Positions 35,854 to 44,562 of a DNA stretch of 64,000 nt are shown here, piece after piece. Both the position numbers and the translations under genes were made by a program. The stretch's first letter is position 1, and each line of letters starts with the position of its first letter. The notes below the pieces were generated by a model. It made no database searches and was not told the origin of the DNA. It saw nothing but the letters and a program-made list of their open reading frames with translations. The DNA lies in the NCBI RefSeq assembly GCF_001425755.1, contig NZ_LMDH01000001.1, positions 236,708 through 300,707 on the forward strand, given 5' to 3'. The stretch is from Aeromicrobium sp. Root344. Its GTDB lineage: Bacteria > Actinomycetota > Actinomycetes > Propionibacteriales > Nocardioidaceae.

Positions 35854-37524
35854 ATGAGTATTGAGCCCCGAGAAGGTCACGGCGGAGTCCACGCCGTCGA
35901 CGTGGCCCGCGCCCATGGCGTCGAGACGATGTTCACGCTGTCCGGAGCCCACGTGTTCCCGATGTACGACGCCGCGGTCAAGGCTGAGCCGGCGATGCCG
36001 ATCATCGATGTACGCCACGAGCCCACGGCCGTGTTCGCCGCCGAGGCGATCGGCAAGCTGACCCGCACGCCCGGGCTCGCCGTGCTGACTGCCGGGCCGG
36101 GCGTGACCAACGGAGTCAGCCCGATCGCCCAGGCCAGCTTCTCCGGCTCGCCGCTCGTGGTCGTCGGCGGCCGCGCGCCCAACAACCGTTGGGGCTCCGG
36201 CAGCCTGCAGGAGCTCGACCAGCCGCCGATCATCGAGTCGATCTCCAAGTCCGCGGTGACGGCCACCAAGGTCGACGACATCGCCCCGGCGATGGACGAG
36301 GCGTTCACCCTCGCCGGGTCCTCCCACCGCGGACCCACGTTCGTCGACGTGCCGATGGACGAGTTCTTCAACAGCACGACGGTCACGACGCCGTCGGCCG
36401 GCAACACCACCGCGCCGATCGAGCCCGACCCGGACGCGTTGGGACAGATCGCCGAGCTGATCCGACAGTCCGCGCGTCCGGTGCTGATCCTCGGCACCGA
36501 CGTGTGGGCCGACCGGGCCGAGGTCGCAGCGCTCCACTTCGTCGAGGAGACCGGCATCCCGGTGATCGCCAACGGCATGGGTCGCGGCATCGTGCCCGGT
36601 GGACACCCGCAGCTCGTCACCAAGGCACGCTCGACCTCGTTCAACCAGGCCGACCTCGTGATCGTCGTCGGCACGCCGCTGGACTTCCGGCTCGGCTACG
36701 GCATCTTCGGCGGCAAGGAGGGCGCGACCCCGGCCCGTACCGTGCACATCGCCGACTCCCCCGGACAGCTCACGACGCATGCCGAGCTCGCCGCCTCGGC
36801 CAGCGGCGACCTGACGCTGGTGTTCACCGGACTGCTCGACTCGCTGACCGCGGCGTCGCAGCACGGCCGGCGACCCGACTGGTCGTCGTGGATCGGCAGC
36901 CTGCAGGCCGAGGTCGCCGCGGCCACGCAGCGCGACAACGAGCTGCTCACGGCTGAGGCCGACCCGATCCATCCAGCTCGCATCTACGGCGAGCTGCTCC
37001 CGCGCCTCGCCGACGACGCGGTCGTGATCGGCGACGGCGGCGACTTCGTGTCGTTCGCCGGCAAGTTCGTCGAGCCCAAACGTCCCGGCGGCTGGCTCGA
37101 CCCCGGACCGTACGGCTGCCTCGGCGCCGGCATGGGCGCCGCGATGGCGGCCCGCATCGCGCGACCGTCGAGCCAGGTCGTCCTGCTCTACGGCGACGGC
37201 GCGGCCGGCATGTCGCTGATGGACGTCGACAGCCTCGTCCGCCACAACCTCCCGGTCGTCATGGTCGTCGGCAACAACTCGGCGTGGGGCCTGGAGAAGG
37301 GTCCGATGCAGTGGCTCTACGGCTATGACGTCGCGGCCGACCTCGCGCCGCAGACCCGCTACGACCAGGTCGTCACGGCGCTGGGCGGTGGCGGCGAGAT
37401 GGTCACCGACCCCAAGGAGATCGGTCCAGCCCTCGACCGGGCGTTCGCCTCCGGCATCCCCTACCTCGTCAACGTCATGACCGACGTCAACGCCGCCTAT
37501 CCGCGCGCCACCACCGGCATCTGA
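35854..37524 (+). CDS. Thiamine-diphosphate enzyme, acetolactate synthase-like
   Basis: The 556-aa product has three TPP-enzyme domains: the N-terminal Glu in IDVRHEPTAVFAAEA, the central domain, and the ThDP/Mg motif GDGAAGMSLMDVDSLVRHNLP...NNSAWG. It is shorter than catalytic IlvB, and no small subunit (IlvN) or ilvC is nearby. It may be an oxalyl-CoA decarboxylase- or IlvG-like enzyme of another pathway; the reaction is not settled. A GNAT gene starts one base after its stop. Confidence 0.8.
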   Translation: MSIEPREGHGGVHAVDVARAHGVETMFTLSGAHVFPMYDAAVKAEPAMPIIDVRHEPTAVFAAEAIGKLTRTPGLAVLTAGPGVTNGVSPIAQASFSGSPLVVVGGRAPNNRWGSGSLQELDQPPIIESISKSAVTATKVDDIAPAMDEAFTLAGSSHRGPTFVDVPMDEFFNSTTVTTPSAGNTTAPIEPDPDALGQIAELIRQSARPVLILGTDVWADRAEVAALHFVEETGIPVIANGMGRGIVPGGHPQLVTKARSTSFNQADLVIVVGTPLDFRLGYGIFGGKEGATPARTVHIADSPGQLTTHAELAASASGDLTLVFTGLLDSLTAASQHGRRPDWSSWIGSLQAEVAAATQRDNELLTAEADPIHPARIYGELLPRLADDAVVIGDGGDFVSFAGKFVEPKRPGGWLDPGPYGCLGAGMGAAMAARIARPSSQVVLLYGDGAAGMSLMDVDSLVRHNLPVVMVVGNNSAWGLEKGPMQWLYGYDVAADLAPQTRYDQVVTALGGGGEMVTDPKEIGPALDRAFASGIPYLVNVMTDVNAAYPRATTGI

Positions 37525-37525
37525 G

Positions 37526-38026
37526 GTGCTGATCAGGCCAGCGCAGGAGCATGAGTACGAGGCGGTCGGCGCCCTGACCGTCGCGGGCTACGACGCCGAC
37601 GGCTACCTCATCCGTCCCAACGGGACGTTCGACGAGGAGTACGCCGGATGGCTTGCCGACGCCGCCTCACGGGCACGCAACAGCACCCTCTTGGTGGCCG
37701 TCGAGGGCGACGACCTGGTCGGCACGGTGACGTGGTGCCCGTACGGCTCCGCGGACGCGCAGCTCGCCAAGGAGCCGCACCAGGGCGAGTTCCGTACGCT
37801 CTCGATCGCGCCTGAGGCGCGGGGCCGCGGCATCGGCCGTGCGCTCGTGGAGGACTGCCTCGACCGCGCGAGGGCTGCCGGGCTCACGGAGGTGCTGCTG
37901 TTCTCGCTCGAGGAGATGGCACCGGCGCACCGGCTCTACACGCGGCTGGGCTTCGGCCGACGGCCCGAGCTCGACTGGTCTCCCGAACCGGGCGTGGCCC
38001 TCTGGGCGTTCTCGCTGACGCTCTGA
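37526..38026 (+). CDS. GNAT N-acetyltransferase
   Basis: The 166-aa single GNAT domain has the acetyl-CoA loop APEARGRGIGRAL and a late LYTRLGFGRRPE. The substrate is unknown. The GTG start comes one base after the preceding stop, indicating coupling. Confidence 0.88.
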   Translation: MLIRPAQEHEYEAVGALTVAGYDADGYLIRPNGTFDEEYAGWLADAASRARNSTLLVAVEGDDLVGTVTWCPYGSADAQLAKEPHQGEFRTLSIAPEARGRGIGRALVEDCLDRARAAGLTEVLLFSLEEMAPAHRLYTRLGFGRRPELDWSPEPGVALWAFSLTL

Positions 38027-38058
38027 GCCACGCCGATCCCTGTGCCGCCTGGTCGTCG

Positions 38059-38064
38059 TAGTCT
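38059..38064 (+). promoter_or_regulatory. -10 element, leaderless type
   Basis: TAGTCT, seven bases, ATG of the thioesterase-like gene. Confidence 0.55.
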
Positions 38065-38071
38065 TCAGGCC

Positions 38072-38443
38072 ATGGACACCGCTTCGGTCACGCACCCGGT
38101 CACAGAGGCCGACACCGCCCGCGCACTCGGCAGCGGGGATCTCGAGGTCCTCGGCACGCCGCGCGTGCTGGCGTGGTGCGAGGAGGCGACGTGTGCGGCG
38201 CTCGAGCTCGAGCCGGCGCAGACGAGCGTCGGCACCCGCGTCGACCTCGAGCACCTGGCCGCGAGCCCGGTCGGCGCCGAGGTCACCGCGACCGCGACGG
38301 TCATCCACACCGACGGCCGGCTCGTACGCTTCCAGGTCGCGGCACACGACGCCGGCGGCACGCTGCTGGCCACCGGTGAGATCCGCCGGGTCATCGTCGA
38401 CCGGGAGCGATTTCTGACCCGGATCGCGCCTGTGGGAGACTGA
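38072..38443 (+). CDS. Hot-dog fold thioesterase (FlK-like)
   Basis: The 123-aa product has a hot-dog fold pattern (RVLAWCEEATCAALE, TSVGTRVDLEHLAASPVG, TATVIHTDGRLVRFQV). Relatives include fluoroacetyl-CoA thioesterase. Acyl-CoA hydrolysis is likely, substrate unknown. Confidence 0.82.
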   Translation: MDTASVTHPVTEADTARALGSGDLEVLGTPRVLAWCEEATCAALELEPAQTSVGTRVDLEHLAASPVGAEVTATATVIHTDGRLVRFQVAAHDAGGTLLATGEIRRVIVDRERFLTRIAPVGD

Positions 38444-38469
38444 GACCTCGTCTTCCGAGGAGGAACATC

Positions 38470-38544
38470 ATGGGCAAGACCGGCCGCAAGCGTCGTGCGC
38501 GTCGCAAGAAGGGCGCCAACCACGGCAAGCGCCCCAACGCGTGA
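38470..38544 (+). CDS. Ribosomal protein bL37 (24 aa)
   Basis: The tiny, very basic protein starts MGKTGRKRRARRKKG and ends ANHGKRPNA. It matches the actinobacterial 50S protein bL37 first seen in mycobacterial ribosome structures. GGAGGA lies just upstream of the ATG, and a textbook terminator begins six bases after the stop, so this is a dedicated short transcription unit or the end of the thioesterase one. Confidence 0.88.
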   Translation: MGKTGRKRRARRKKGANHGKRPNA

Positions 38545-38549
38545 GACAA

Positions 38550-38578
38550 GAAATCCCCGTCCATCGGACGGGGATTTC
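38550..38578 (+). terminator. Intrinsic terminator after bL37
   Basis: Perfect 13-bp stem GAAATCCCCGTCC / GGACGGGGATTTC with a 3-base loop, followed by TTCGTTT. Confidence 0.92.
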
Positions 38579-38595
38579 TTCGTTTCGGCGATCGG

Positions 38596-38871
38596 CTAGG
38601 TCGACCGCTGCTCGGTGATCTCGATGTGCACCTTGCGGATCGAGAACAGCACCTTCTCGCGCAGCGGCTCGGGTGCCACCTCGGAGCACGACCGCGACAC
38701 GAGCGACTTCACGACCCGTTCGAGGTCGTACTCGCTCAGGCAGTCGCTGCACCCGTCGATGTGCGACTGGATCTCGGCGCAGCTCGCGGTGTCGATCTCC
38801 TGGTCGATGAACAGGTAGAGGTTCTCGAGTGCCTTCTCGCAGTCCGGTCCCTCACAAGGGTCCTTGCTCAT
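38596..38871 (-). CDS. rsrA: Redox-sensing anti-sigma factor RsrA
   Basis: The 91-aa zinc anti-sigma factor sequesters SigR until thiol oxidation. C11, H37, C41 and C44 occupy exactly the numbers of Streptomyces RsrA (SHIDGCSDC); oxidation pairs C11 with C44 or C41. It overlaps the sigR stop by four bases (ATGA). Confidence 0.95.
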   Translation of the reverse strand: MSKDPCEGPDCEKALENLYLFIDQEIDTASCAEIQSHIDGCSDCLSEYDLERVVKSLVSRSCSEVAPEPLREKVLFSIRKVHIEITEQRST

Positions 38872-39497
38872 GCCTTGTCACCCACTCCCGTGACAGCCAT
38901 GCCGCGATCGCGGGCGTAGTCGGCGAGCATCTCGCGCAACATGCGGCGGCCGCGGTGCAACCGTGACATCACGGTGCCGATCGGCGTGTCCATGATCTCG
39001 GCGATCTCCTTGTAGGGGAAACCTTCGACGTCGGCGAGGTAGACCGCGTAGCGGAAGTCCTCGGGCAGCGCCTGGAGCGCATCCTTGACGTCGCTGTCCG
39101 GCAGGTGCTCCAGCGCTTCCATCTCGGCCGACTTCAAGCCGCTCGACCCGTGCGACTCGGCGCGCGCGATCTGCCAGTCCTCGATCTCGTCCGTGATCTG
39201 CTGCGGCTGGCGCTGCTTCTTGCGGTAGGAGTTGATGTAGGTGTTGGTCAGGATGCGGTAGAGCCAGGCCTTGAGGTTGGTGCCGGGCTTGAACTGGTGG
39301 AACGCGCTGAACGCCTTGGCATAGGTCTCCTGGACGAGGTCCTCGGCGTCGTGCGGGCTGCGCGTCATGCGCAGCGCGGCCGAGTAGAGCTGGTCCAGGA
39401 ATGGCAGGGCGTCGGCCTCGAAGCGCGCCTGCTGCTGCTCCGAGGTCTCGGTGTCGCGCTGGTCGGCGCTTTCAGGGGTTTCGCCGGTGACGGTCAT
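38868..39497 (-). CDS. sigR: Thiol-stress sigma factor SigR (with possible longer SigR' isoform)
   Basis: The 209-aa ECF sigma factor directs the thiol-oxidative stress regulon. Region 2 ([32 protein letters not shown]) and region 4 ([26 protein letters not shown]) are clear. The usual start is the ATG at 39497 with GGGAGG before it. A second in-frame ATG at 39581, with AGGAGG five bases upstream, adds 28 residues and lies just downstream of a SigR-type promoter. In Streptomyces a similar arrangement yields an unstable induced isoform, SigR'. Confidence 0.96.
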   Translation of the reverse strand: MTVTGETPESADQRDTETSEQQQARFEADALPFLDQLYSAALRMTRSPHDAEDLVQETYAKAFSAFHQFKPGTNLKAWLYRILTNTYINSYRKKQRQPQQITDEIEDWQIARAESHGSSGLKSAEMEALEHLPDSDVKDALQALPEDFRYAVYLADVEGFPYKEIAEIMDTPIGTVMSRLHRGRRMLREMLADYARDRGMAVTGVGDKA

Positions 39498-39600
39498 CGC
39501 CTCCCAGCCTACTCCGGGCACTACTGGCTTGCTGAGGGGCGTGATCGACCTCTCAAGCCCGTGATCTGCATATGTCAGCATCGAACCTCCTGCGGTGTTC

Positions 39601-39626
39601 AACCGTCCGGAGGCACGCGCTATTCC
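39601..39626 (-). promoter_or_regulatory. sigR: SigR-type autoregulatory promoter
   Basis: On the minus strand GGAAT (39626-39622), 18 bases, GTT (39603-39601), matching the SigR consensus GGAAT-N18-GTT. The -35 is embedded in the last codons and stop of the SRAP gene. Confidence 0.8.
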
Positions 39627-40351
39627 GGTGGCAGCGGCTTGATCAGGTCGGGGCCGTTGTTGGCGACGTTGTTGACCTCGGTCGACACCGGGAACGCGTC
39701 GAGCCGGCCCGGAGCGGCCGGGATCAACAGCTCGAGGAGCTGCTCCGGCGGCTTGGGCGCAGGGTCGAGCCAGGCGTCGAACGCGTCGGGCTCGAGGAAC
39801 AGCGGCATGCGGTCGTGGATGTGCCCCATGTCGTCCTCGGCGCTCGTCGTGAGGATCGTGTAGCTCGTGACCCACTCGTCGGTCGCGGGATCCTTCCAGA
39901 ACTCGTAGAGGCCGGCCATCGCCAGCACCGAGTGGTCCTTGGGCGTGATGTAGAACGGCTGCTTCTTGGGCTTGCGCTCACCCTCGCGGGCCTCGCCGGC
40001 GTACCACTCGTAGTAGCCGTCGGCCGGCACGAGGCCGCGCCGCCGGGAAAACGCCTTCTTGAACGCGGGCTTCTCGGCCGCGGTCTCCGAGCGCGCGTTG
40101 ATCATGCGATTGCCGATCGACGGGTCCTTGGCCCAGCTCGGGATCAACCCCCAGCGCGCCGTCATGAGCTCCCGCTGTGGCGGTGCGTCGGCTGCCAGCT
40201 CCTCGGGGCGCCGCCCGATGATCAGCGGCGCGAGCTTGGTCGGCGCCATGTTGTAGTCGGCCTCGAGCTCGACGAACGAGTTGGCGAGGTCGACCTCGAA
40301 CGCCTGGTTGAGCGATGCCGAGGTCTGGGTCGTTGCATAGCGCCCGCACAT
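39620..40351 (-). CDS. SRAP (HMCES/YedK) abasic-site DNA-protein crosslink protein
   Basis: The 243-aa product starts MCGRYA; Cys2 becomes the catalytic N-terminal residue after Met removal and bonds covalently with abasic sites in single-stranded DNA. Other family residues are visible: NMAPT (Asn), GLIPSWA, NARSET (Glu) and the late HDRMPLFL (His). Leaderless: TAGGCT lies six bases before the ATG. Its 3' end carries the sigR promoter. Confidence 0.94.
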   Translation of the reverse strand: MCGRYATTQTSASLNQAFEVDLANSFVELEADYNMAPTKLAPLIIGRRPEELAADAPPQRELMTARWGLIPSWAKDPSIGNRMINARSETAAEKPAFKKAFSRRRGLVPADGYYEWYAGEAREGERKPKKQPFYITPKDHSVLAMAGLYEFWKDPATDEWVTSYTILTTSAEDDMGHIHDRMPLFLEPDAFDAWLDPAPKPPEQLLELLIPAAPGRLDAFPVSTEVNNVANNGPDLIKPLPPE

Positions 40352-40357
40352 ACCTCC

Positions 40358-40363
40358 AGCCTA
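40358..40363 (-). promoter_or_regulatory. -10 element of the SRAP gene, leaderless type
   Basis: TAGGCT, six bases, ATG. Confidence 0.55.
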
Positions 40364-40386
40364 GGCGCAACCACCGACAGCGGGAG

Positions 40387-41040
40387 CTACTCCGACAGGC
40401 CGGCGAGGACCCTGGCGACGCCCTCGATCGACGGCGGGAGCTCCTCGACCCAGAGCCGCGGCTCGGCGTCATCCCCCAGCGCGCGCTCCAGCAGGATCCG
40501 CAGCATGCTCAGCGTCAGCACGTCGGTGCGACCGCGACCGACCAGCGCGGCGAAGCGACGCGGCGACACCCGAGCCACCGTCTCGTCGCCCGTGAACACC
40601 GCTCGCATGGCCTCGGCGACATCGAGCGCACGGAGTGACTGCTCGAGCTCGTGGCCCGCACCGGCGCGGGGCAGCTCGACGACCACGAGGGTCGTCCTGT
40701 GGGTGACGTGGTGCCCGTCGCGCTCGGCGCCGCGATAGACCTCGGCGAGACGTGACCTCACGTACGCCGTGGTGGCGAGCGACGTCAAGGGGTCCTCGCA
40801 CGAGACGTCCGCACGCAGCAGCAGTGCTTCGTCGGCCCAGGCCAGGACGGCCGCCCGGGTTGCCTCGAACGATGGCGGCTGTCCGGCGAAGGCCCGCTCC
40901 ACGTGGTCCATGACCTCGTGGAGCGGGACGCCGAGCCGCGCTGCACTCGCTCCCACCACGAGTGCAACGTCGGCGACATCCGGGCGGCCGTCGCGTACCG
41001 CATCGGCGAGGAGCGCATCATGCAGTCCCGAGCTGAACAT
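40387..41040 (-). CDS. Degenerate GGDEF-like protein
   Basis: The 217-aa product has an N-terminal helical part. From about residue 83 a segment opens like a diguanylate cyclase (DPLTSLATTAYVRSRLAEVYR) and keeps the general strand pattern, but the GG(D/E)EF active site is absent; the equivalent stretch reads VARVSPRRFAALVGRG. It is probably not catalytic. GAAAGGGG precedes the ATG. Divergent from the sigma-fusion gene with a 123-base gap, suggesting shared control. Confidence 0.65.
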   Translation of the reverse strand: MFSSGLHDALLADAVRDGRPDVADVALVVGASAARLGVPLHEVMDHVERAFAGQPPSFEATRAAVLAWADEALLLRADVSCEDPLTSLATTAYVRSRLAEVYRGAERDGHHVTHRTTLVVVELPRAGAGHELEQSLRALDVAEAMRAVFTGDETVARVSPRRFAALVGRGRTDVLTLSMLRILLERALGDDAEPRLWVEELPPSIEGVARVLAGLSE

Positions 41041-41163
41041 GAGGCACCCCTTTCGCCGTTCGGACATCCATGAGACGTACGAGGGCCCCCACCATGACGC
41101 GGTTCGGACGAGCAATTCGTGACCGCTCCACCGCTGCGTCGTTGTGCACGTGGGAGGGACACC

Positions 41164-42729
41164 GTGTCGGACATCAGCACCACCAGGGTCGAAGCGAGCG
41201 ACGCCCGGCTCATCGCCGCCGTGCGCGACGGCGACACCGAGGCGTACGGCGAGCTCTTCGGCCGCCATCGCGACGCGGCGACGCGGCTCGCGTCGCAGCT
41301 GGTGCCCGGGCCCGACGCCGACGACCTCGTCGCCGAGTCGTTCACCCGGGTGTTGGCACTCCTGCAGGCCGGCAAGGGACCCGACGAGTTCTTCCGCGCC
41401 TATCTGCTCACCGCGATCCGCCGCCTCCACGTGGACCGCGGCCGCCGCCAGAAACGCGTGCGTACGACCGACAACGACGCCGACCTCGATCGGGCCGTCG
41501 CGTTCGTGGACCCGGCGGAGATGCGGTTCGAGCAGGGTGCCGCCGCTGCGGCTTTCACTGCCCTGCCCGAGCGCTGGCAGCTCGTGCTGTGGCACCTCGA
41601 CGTCGAGGGTCAGAAGCCGGCCGACATCGCCCCGCTGCTCGGCATGAGCCCCAACAGCGTCTCAGCGCTCGCCTACCGCGCGCGGGAGGGACTGCGTCAG
41701 GCCTACCTGCAGAGCCATCTCGCCCCGAGCCTGCACGCGAGCTGCCGCACGACCACCGGCATGCTCGGCTCGTACGTCCGAAGGGGCCTCTCCGCGCGCG
41801 ACGCGGCCCGCGTCGAGGCACACCTCGACGAGTGCAGCCGCTGCACCGGCCTCTACCTCGAGCTCGCCGAGATCAACTCCAACCTCTCGGGCATCCTCGC
41901 GCCGGCGCTCCTCGGCACCGTGGCCGCCGGATATGTCACGGCAGGTGCCGCGGCGACCGGCGTCGGCGCGGCCGTGGAAGCCGCGCTGGCCCCGGTCAAG
42001 GCGGCGGGCAACGCCGTCGCGGGCGCGGGCACGCAGGGCGTCGTCGCGGCGGCTGCCGTGGTCGCCGTCGCAGCAGCCGGGACGGTCGCGGTGACGACCG
42101 GCTTCGGCGGGGACCCGGAGAAGCCGCCCGCTGCCTCGGCGCCCGTGGCCAGCACCGCCGCGCCGAAGCCCTCCGCGACACCCTCGCCGGACAAGTCCCC
42201 GGTCGCCAGGCCGAAGCCGACCCCAACTGCGGTCACCACGACTCCCGTCCCCAGCACGACGCCGGCTGCCGTGGCGCCGGCCGATCCCGATCCGCCCGCC
42301 GACGTGCGCAAGCCCGAGCCCACTCCGTCGGTCGAGCCGATCGTCCCGACGGACTACGCGGTCGCCTCCGTACGTGTCTCCAACACCCTGCTGCCGCTGC
42401 TGCAGCGGCGGATCACGGTGGGCATCAGCGCCAGCAACAGCGGTCGTGCCGCCGCCGAGACCGTCGCGATCACCTTCGCGTTCCGGCGGTCGGTCCACTT
42501 CGGCGGCGTCGTCAGTCCCGGGTGGGACTGCGGTGCGGCCGTGCCCAACCAGCGTCTGCAGACCCTCACGTGCAGCGCCACGCTGGCGGCGGGTCAAGGC
42601 GCGACGTTCGCGGCTCGGTCGCGGGACCTCATCCATTCCGGAGGCACGATCACCGTCGCCGCGCCCGGAGACCCCGTCCCCGGCAACAACGCGGCGACGT
42701 TCCGGCCCGGGCTCTGGCCGCTGAGCTGA
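41164..42729 (+). CDS. ECF sigma factor fused to anti-sigma, membrane and extracellular domains
   Basis: The 521-aa single chain contains, in order: sigma region 2 (about 13-95), sigma region 4 (about 120-185, PADIAPLLGMSPNSVSALAYR), a zinc anti-sigma-like motif H220-x3-C224-x2-C227, one membrane segment (about 290-312), a Pro/Thr-rich spacer (about 318-392) and an extracellular Ig/CARDB-like domain with two cysteines. Groups of ECF factors with C-terminal membrane extensions are known; release presumably needs proteolysis or a signal across the membrane. GTG start at 41164 with GGGAGGG upstream. Confidence 0.88.
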   Translation: MSDISTTRVEASDARLIAAVRDGDTEAYGELFGRHRDAATRLASQLVPGPDADDLVAESFTRVLALLQAGKGPDEFFRAYLLTAIRRLHVDRGRRQKRVRTTDNDADLDRAVAFVDPAEMRFEQGAAAAAFTALPERWQLVLWHLDVEGQKPADIAPLLGMSPNSVSALAYRAREGLRQAYLQSHLAPSLHASCRTTTGMLGSYVRRGLSARDAARVEAHLDECSRCTGLYLELAEINSNLSGILAPALLGTVAAGYVTAGAAATGVGAAVEAALAPVKAAGNAVAGAGTQGVVAAAAVVAVAAAGTVAVTTGFGGDPEKPPAASAPVASTAAPKPSATPSPDKSPVARPKPTPTAVTTTPVPSTTPAAVAPADPDPPADVRKPEPTPSVEPIVPTDYAVASVRVSNTLLPLLQRRITVGISASNSGRAAAETVAITFAFRRSVHFGGVVSPGWDCGAAVPNQRLQTLTCSATLAAGQGATFAARSRDLIHSGGTITVAAPGDPVPGNNAATFRPGLWPLS

Positions 42730-42769
42730 CCCGGCTTGCCTGTGCCGGGGGTTCCGGTATGAATGAGGC

Positions 42770-43255
42770 ATGACCCTCCTGCGTACCGTTGCCCGCCCAA
42801 TGCTCGCCTCGATGTTCATCTACGGCGGAGCGACCGCGCTCAAGGCTCCCGGACCGCGCGCGGCCAAGGCGCAGCCGACGGCGGACCTCATCAAGAAGTT
42901 CGCGCCCGAGCTTCCCGTCGACGGCGCCAACCTCGTACGCGCCAACGCGGCCGCGCAGCTGCTCGGCGGGCTCGCGCTGGCGACCGGCCGGTTCCCCCGG
43001 CTCGCCGCCCTCGGCCTCGCCGCGACGATGCCGGCCACGACGGTCGTCGGTCACCCCTATTGGAACGAGACCGACCCCGGTGCCCGCGCCAACCAGCGCA
43101 TCCACTTCCTCAAGAACGTGTCGATGGCCGGTGGCCTGCTGATGGCGACGCTCGACCCCGACCCGCACAAGAAGTTCATCGGCCGGCGTGCCAAGGACAA
43201 GGTCAACCAGGCCGCAGCCTCTGTGCACGACCAGCTCGACCACCTGCGCGGCTGA
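42770..43255 (+). CDS. DoxX-family membrane protein
   Basis: The 161-aa product has about four hydrophobic segments, with RPMLASMFIYGGATAL at the N-terminus and GGLALATGRFPRLAAL. DoxX-like proteins are linked to redox balance in mycobacteria, but the activity is unclear. It is upstream of aroA by 20 bases. Confidence 0.82.
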   Translation: MTLLRTVARPMLASMFIYGGATALKAPGPRAAKAQPTADLIKKFAPELPVDGANLVRANAAAQLLGGLALATGRFPRLAALGLAATMPATTVVGHPYWNETDPGARANQRIHFLKNVSMAGGLLMATLDPDPHKKFIGRRAKDKVNQAAASVHDQLDHLRG

Positions 43256-43261
43256 CGCCGA

Positions 43262-43267
43262 TAGGCT
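43262..43267 (+). promoter_or_regulatory. aroA: -10 element of aroA, leaderless type
   Basis: TAGGCT, seven bases, ATG. Confidence 0.6.
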
Positions 43268-43274
43268 GGGGGCG

Positions 43275-44552
43275 ATGACTGCCCCGCTGCCCTGGCTCGC
43301 GCCCTACCGCGACACGCCCTTCGACGGCGAGGTGCTGGTCCCCGGCTCCAAGTCGCTGACCAACCGCGTGCTGATCCTTGCGGCGCTGGCTGACGGGCCG
43401 TCCGTGCTGACCCGGCCGCTCGGGTCGCGCGACACGACCTTGATGCTGGGCGCCCTCACGACCCTCGGCGCGACGATCGAGCGCGACGGCATGACCTGGA
43501 CCATCACACCCTCCGCGTGGGACCGCACGGAACCGTCCGACATCGACTGCGGCCTCGCCGGCACCGTCATGCGGTTCGTGCCGGTCATCGCCGCGCTCGG
43601 CTCCGCCCCCGTGACGTTCGACGGCGACGAGCACGCCCGCGTACGCCCGATGGCCACGACGATCGCGACCCTGCGTGACCTCGGCGTCCAGGTCGACGAC
43701 GAGGGGCGAGGCGCCCTGCCGTTCACGGTGCACGGCACCGGCGGCGTCACCGGCGGCGCGCTCGAGATCGACGCCTCGTCGTCGAGCCAGTTCGTCTCGG
43801 CGCTGCTGCTCGCCGGCGCCCGGTTCGACAAGGGCCTCGAGCTGCGGCACACCGGAGCGGCCTTGCCGTCGATGCCGCACATCGACATGACGGTCGCCGA
43901 GCTGCGCCGCCGCGGCGTACGCGTCGACACCGACGAGCCGAACCGCTGGCACGTCCACCCGGGCCCGATCAGCGCGCTCGACGTCGAGATCGAGCCCGAC
44001 CTGTCCAATGCCGGCGTCTTCATCGGCGCCGCCCTTGTCACCGGCGGCCGGGTGCGCATCCGCAACTGGCCCACCGACACCGACCAGGCCGGCGATGCCT
44101 GGCGGACGATCGTCCCGGCGTTCGGAGGCACCGTCGAGCAGGACGGCGACGACCTCGTCTTCACGGCCGGTCCCGCCCTCAACGGCGTCGAGCTCGACCT
44201 GCACGACGTCGGCGAGCTGACGCCGGTCATCGCGGCCATCGCCGCCCTCGCCGAACGACCGTCGACCCTCGTCGGCGTCGCGCACCTGCGGGGGCACGAG
44301 ACCGACCGGCTCAAGGCACTCGTGACCGAGATCAACCGGCTCGGGGGCGATGCCGAGGAGCTCGACGACGGGCTGCTCATCCGGCCCCGTCCGCTGCACG
44401 GCGAGACGTTCCGGACGTACGACGACCACCGCATGGCGCACGCCGGCGTCGTGCTCGGCCTGCGCACGCCGGACCTGTTCGTCGAGAACGTCGTGACGAC
44501 GATCAAGACGTACCCCAACTTCGCCCCGGTCTGGGAACGCCTGATGACATGA
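43275..44552 (+). CDS. aroA: 3-phosphoshikimate 1-carboxyvinyltransferase (EPSP synthase)
   Basis: Sixth step of the shikimate pathway. The 425-aa product has the VPGSKSLTNRVLIL substrate loop, GLAGTVMRF (usually NAGTAMRP, so a variant), SSSSQFVSALLLA, RHTGAALPSMPHIDMT and the C-terminal RTYDDHRMAHAG. It leads an apparent aroA-rsgA-hisN transcript. Confidence 0.96.
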   Translation: MTAPLPWLAPYRDTPFDGEVLVPGSKSLTNRVLILAALADGPSVLTRPLGSRDTTLMLGALTTLGATIERDGMTWTITPSAWDRTEPSDIDCGLAGTVMRFVPVIAALGSAPVTFDGDEHARVRPMATTIATLRDLGVQVDDEGRGALPFTVHGTGGVTGGALEIDASSSSQFVSALLLAGARFDKGLELRHTGAALPSMPHIDMTVAELRRRGVRVDTDEPNRWHVHPGPISALDVEIEPDLSNAGVFIGAALVTGGRVRIRNWPTDTDQAGDAWRTIVPAFGGTVEQDGDDLVFTAGPALNGVELDLHDVGELTPVIAAIAALAERPSTLVGVAHLRGHETDRLKALVTEINRLGGDAEELDDGLLIRPRPLHGETFRTYDDHRMAHAGVVLGLRTPDLFVENVVTTIKTYPNFAPVWERLMT

Positions 44553-44562
44553 GTGCCGTGAC

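Noticed and set aside
35854..37524. Calling this gene ilvB
   Set aside because: No ilvN or ilvC neighbours and only general TPP-enzyme motifs; a different decarboxylase or synthase is equally possible.
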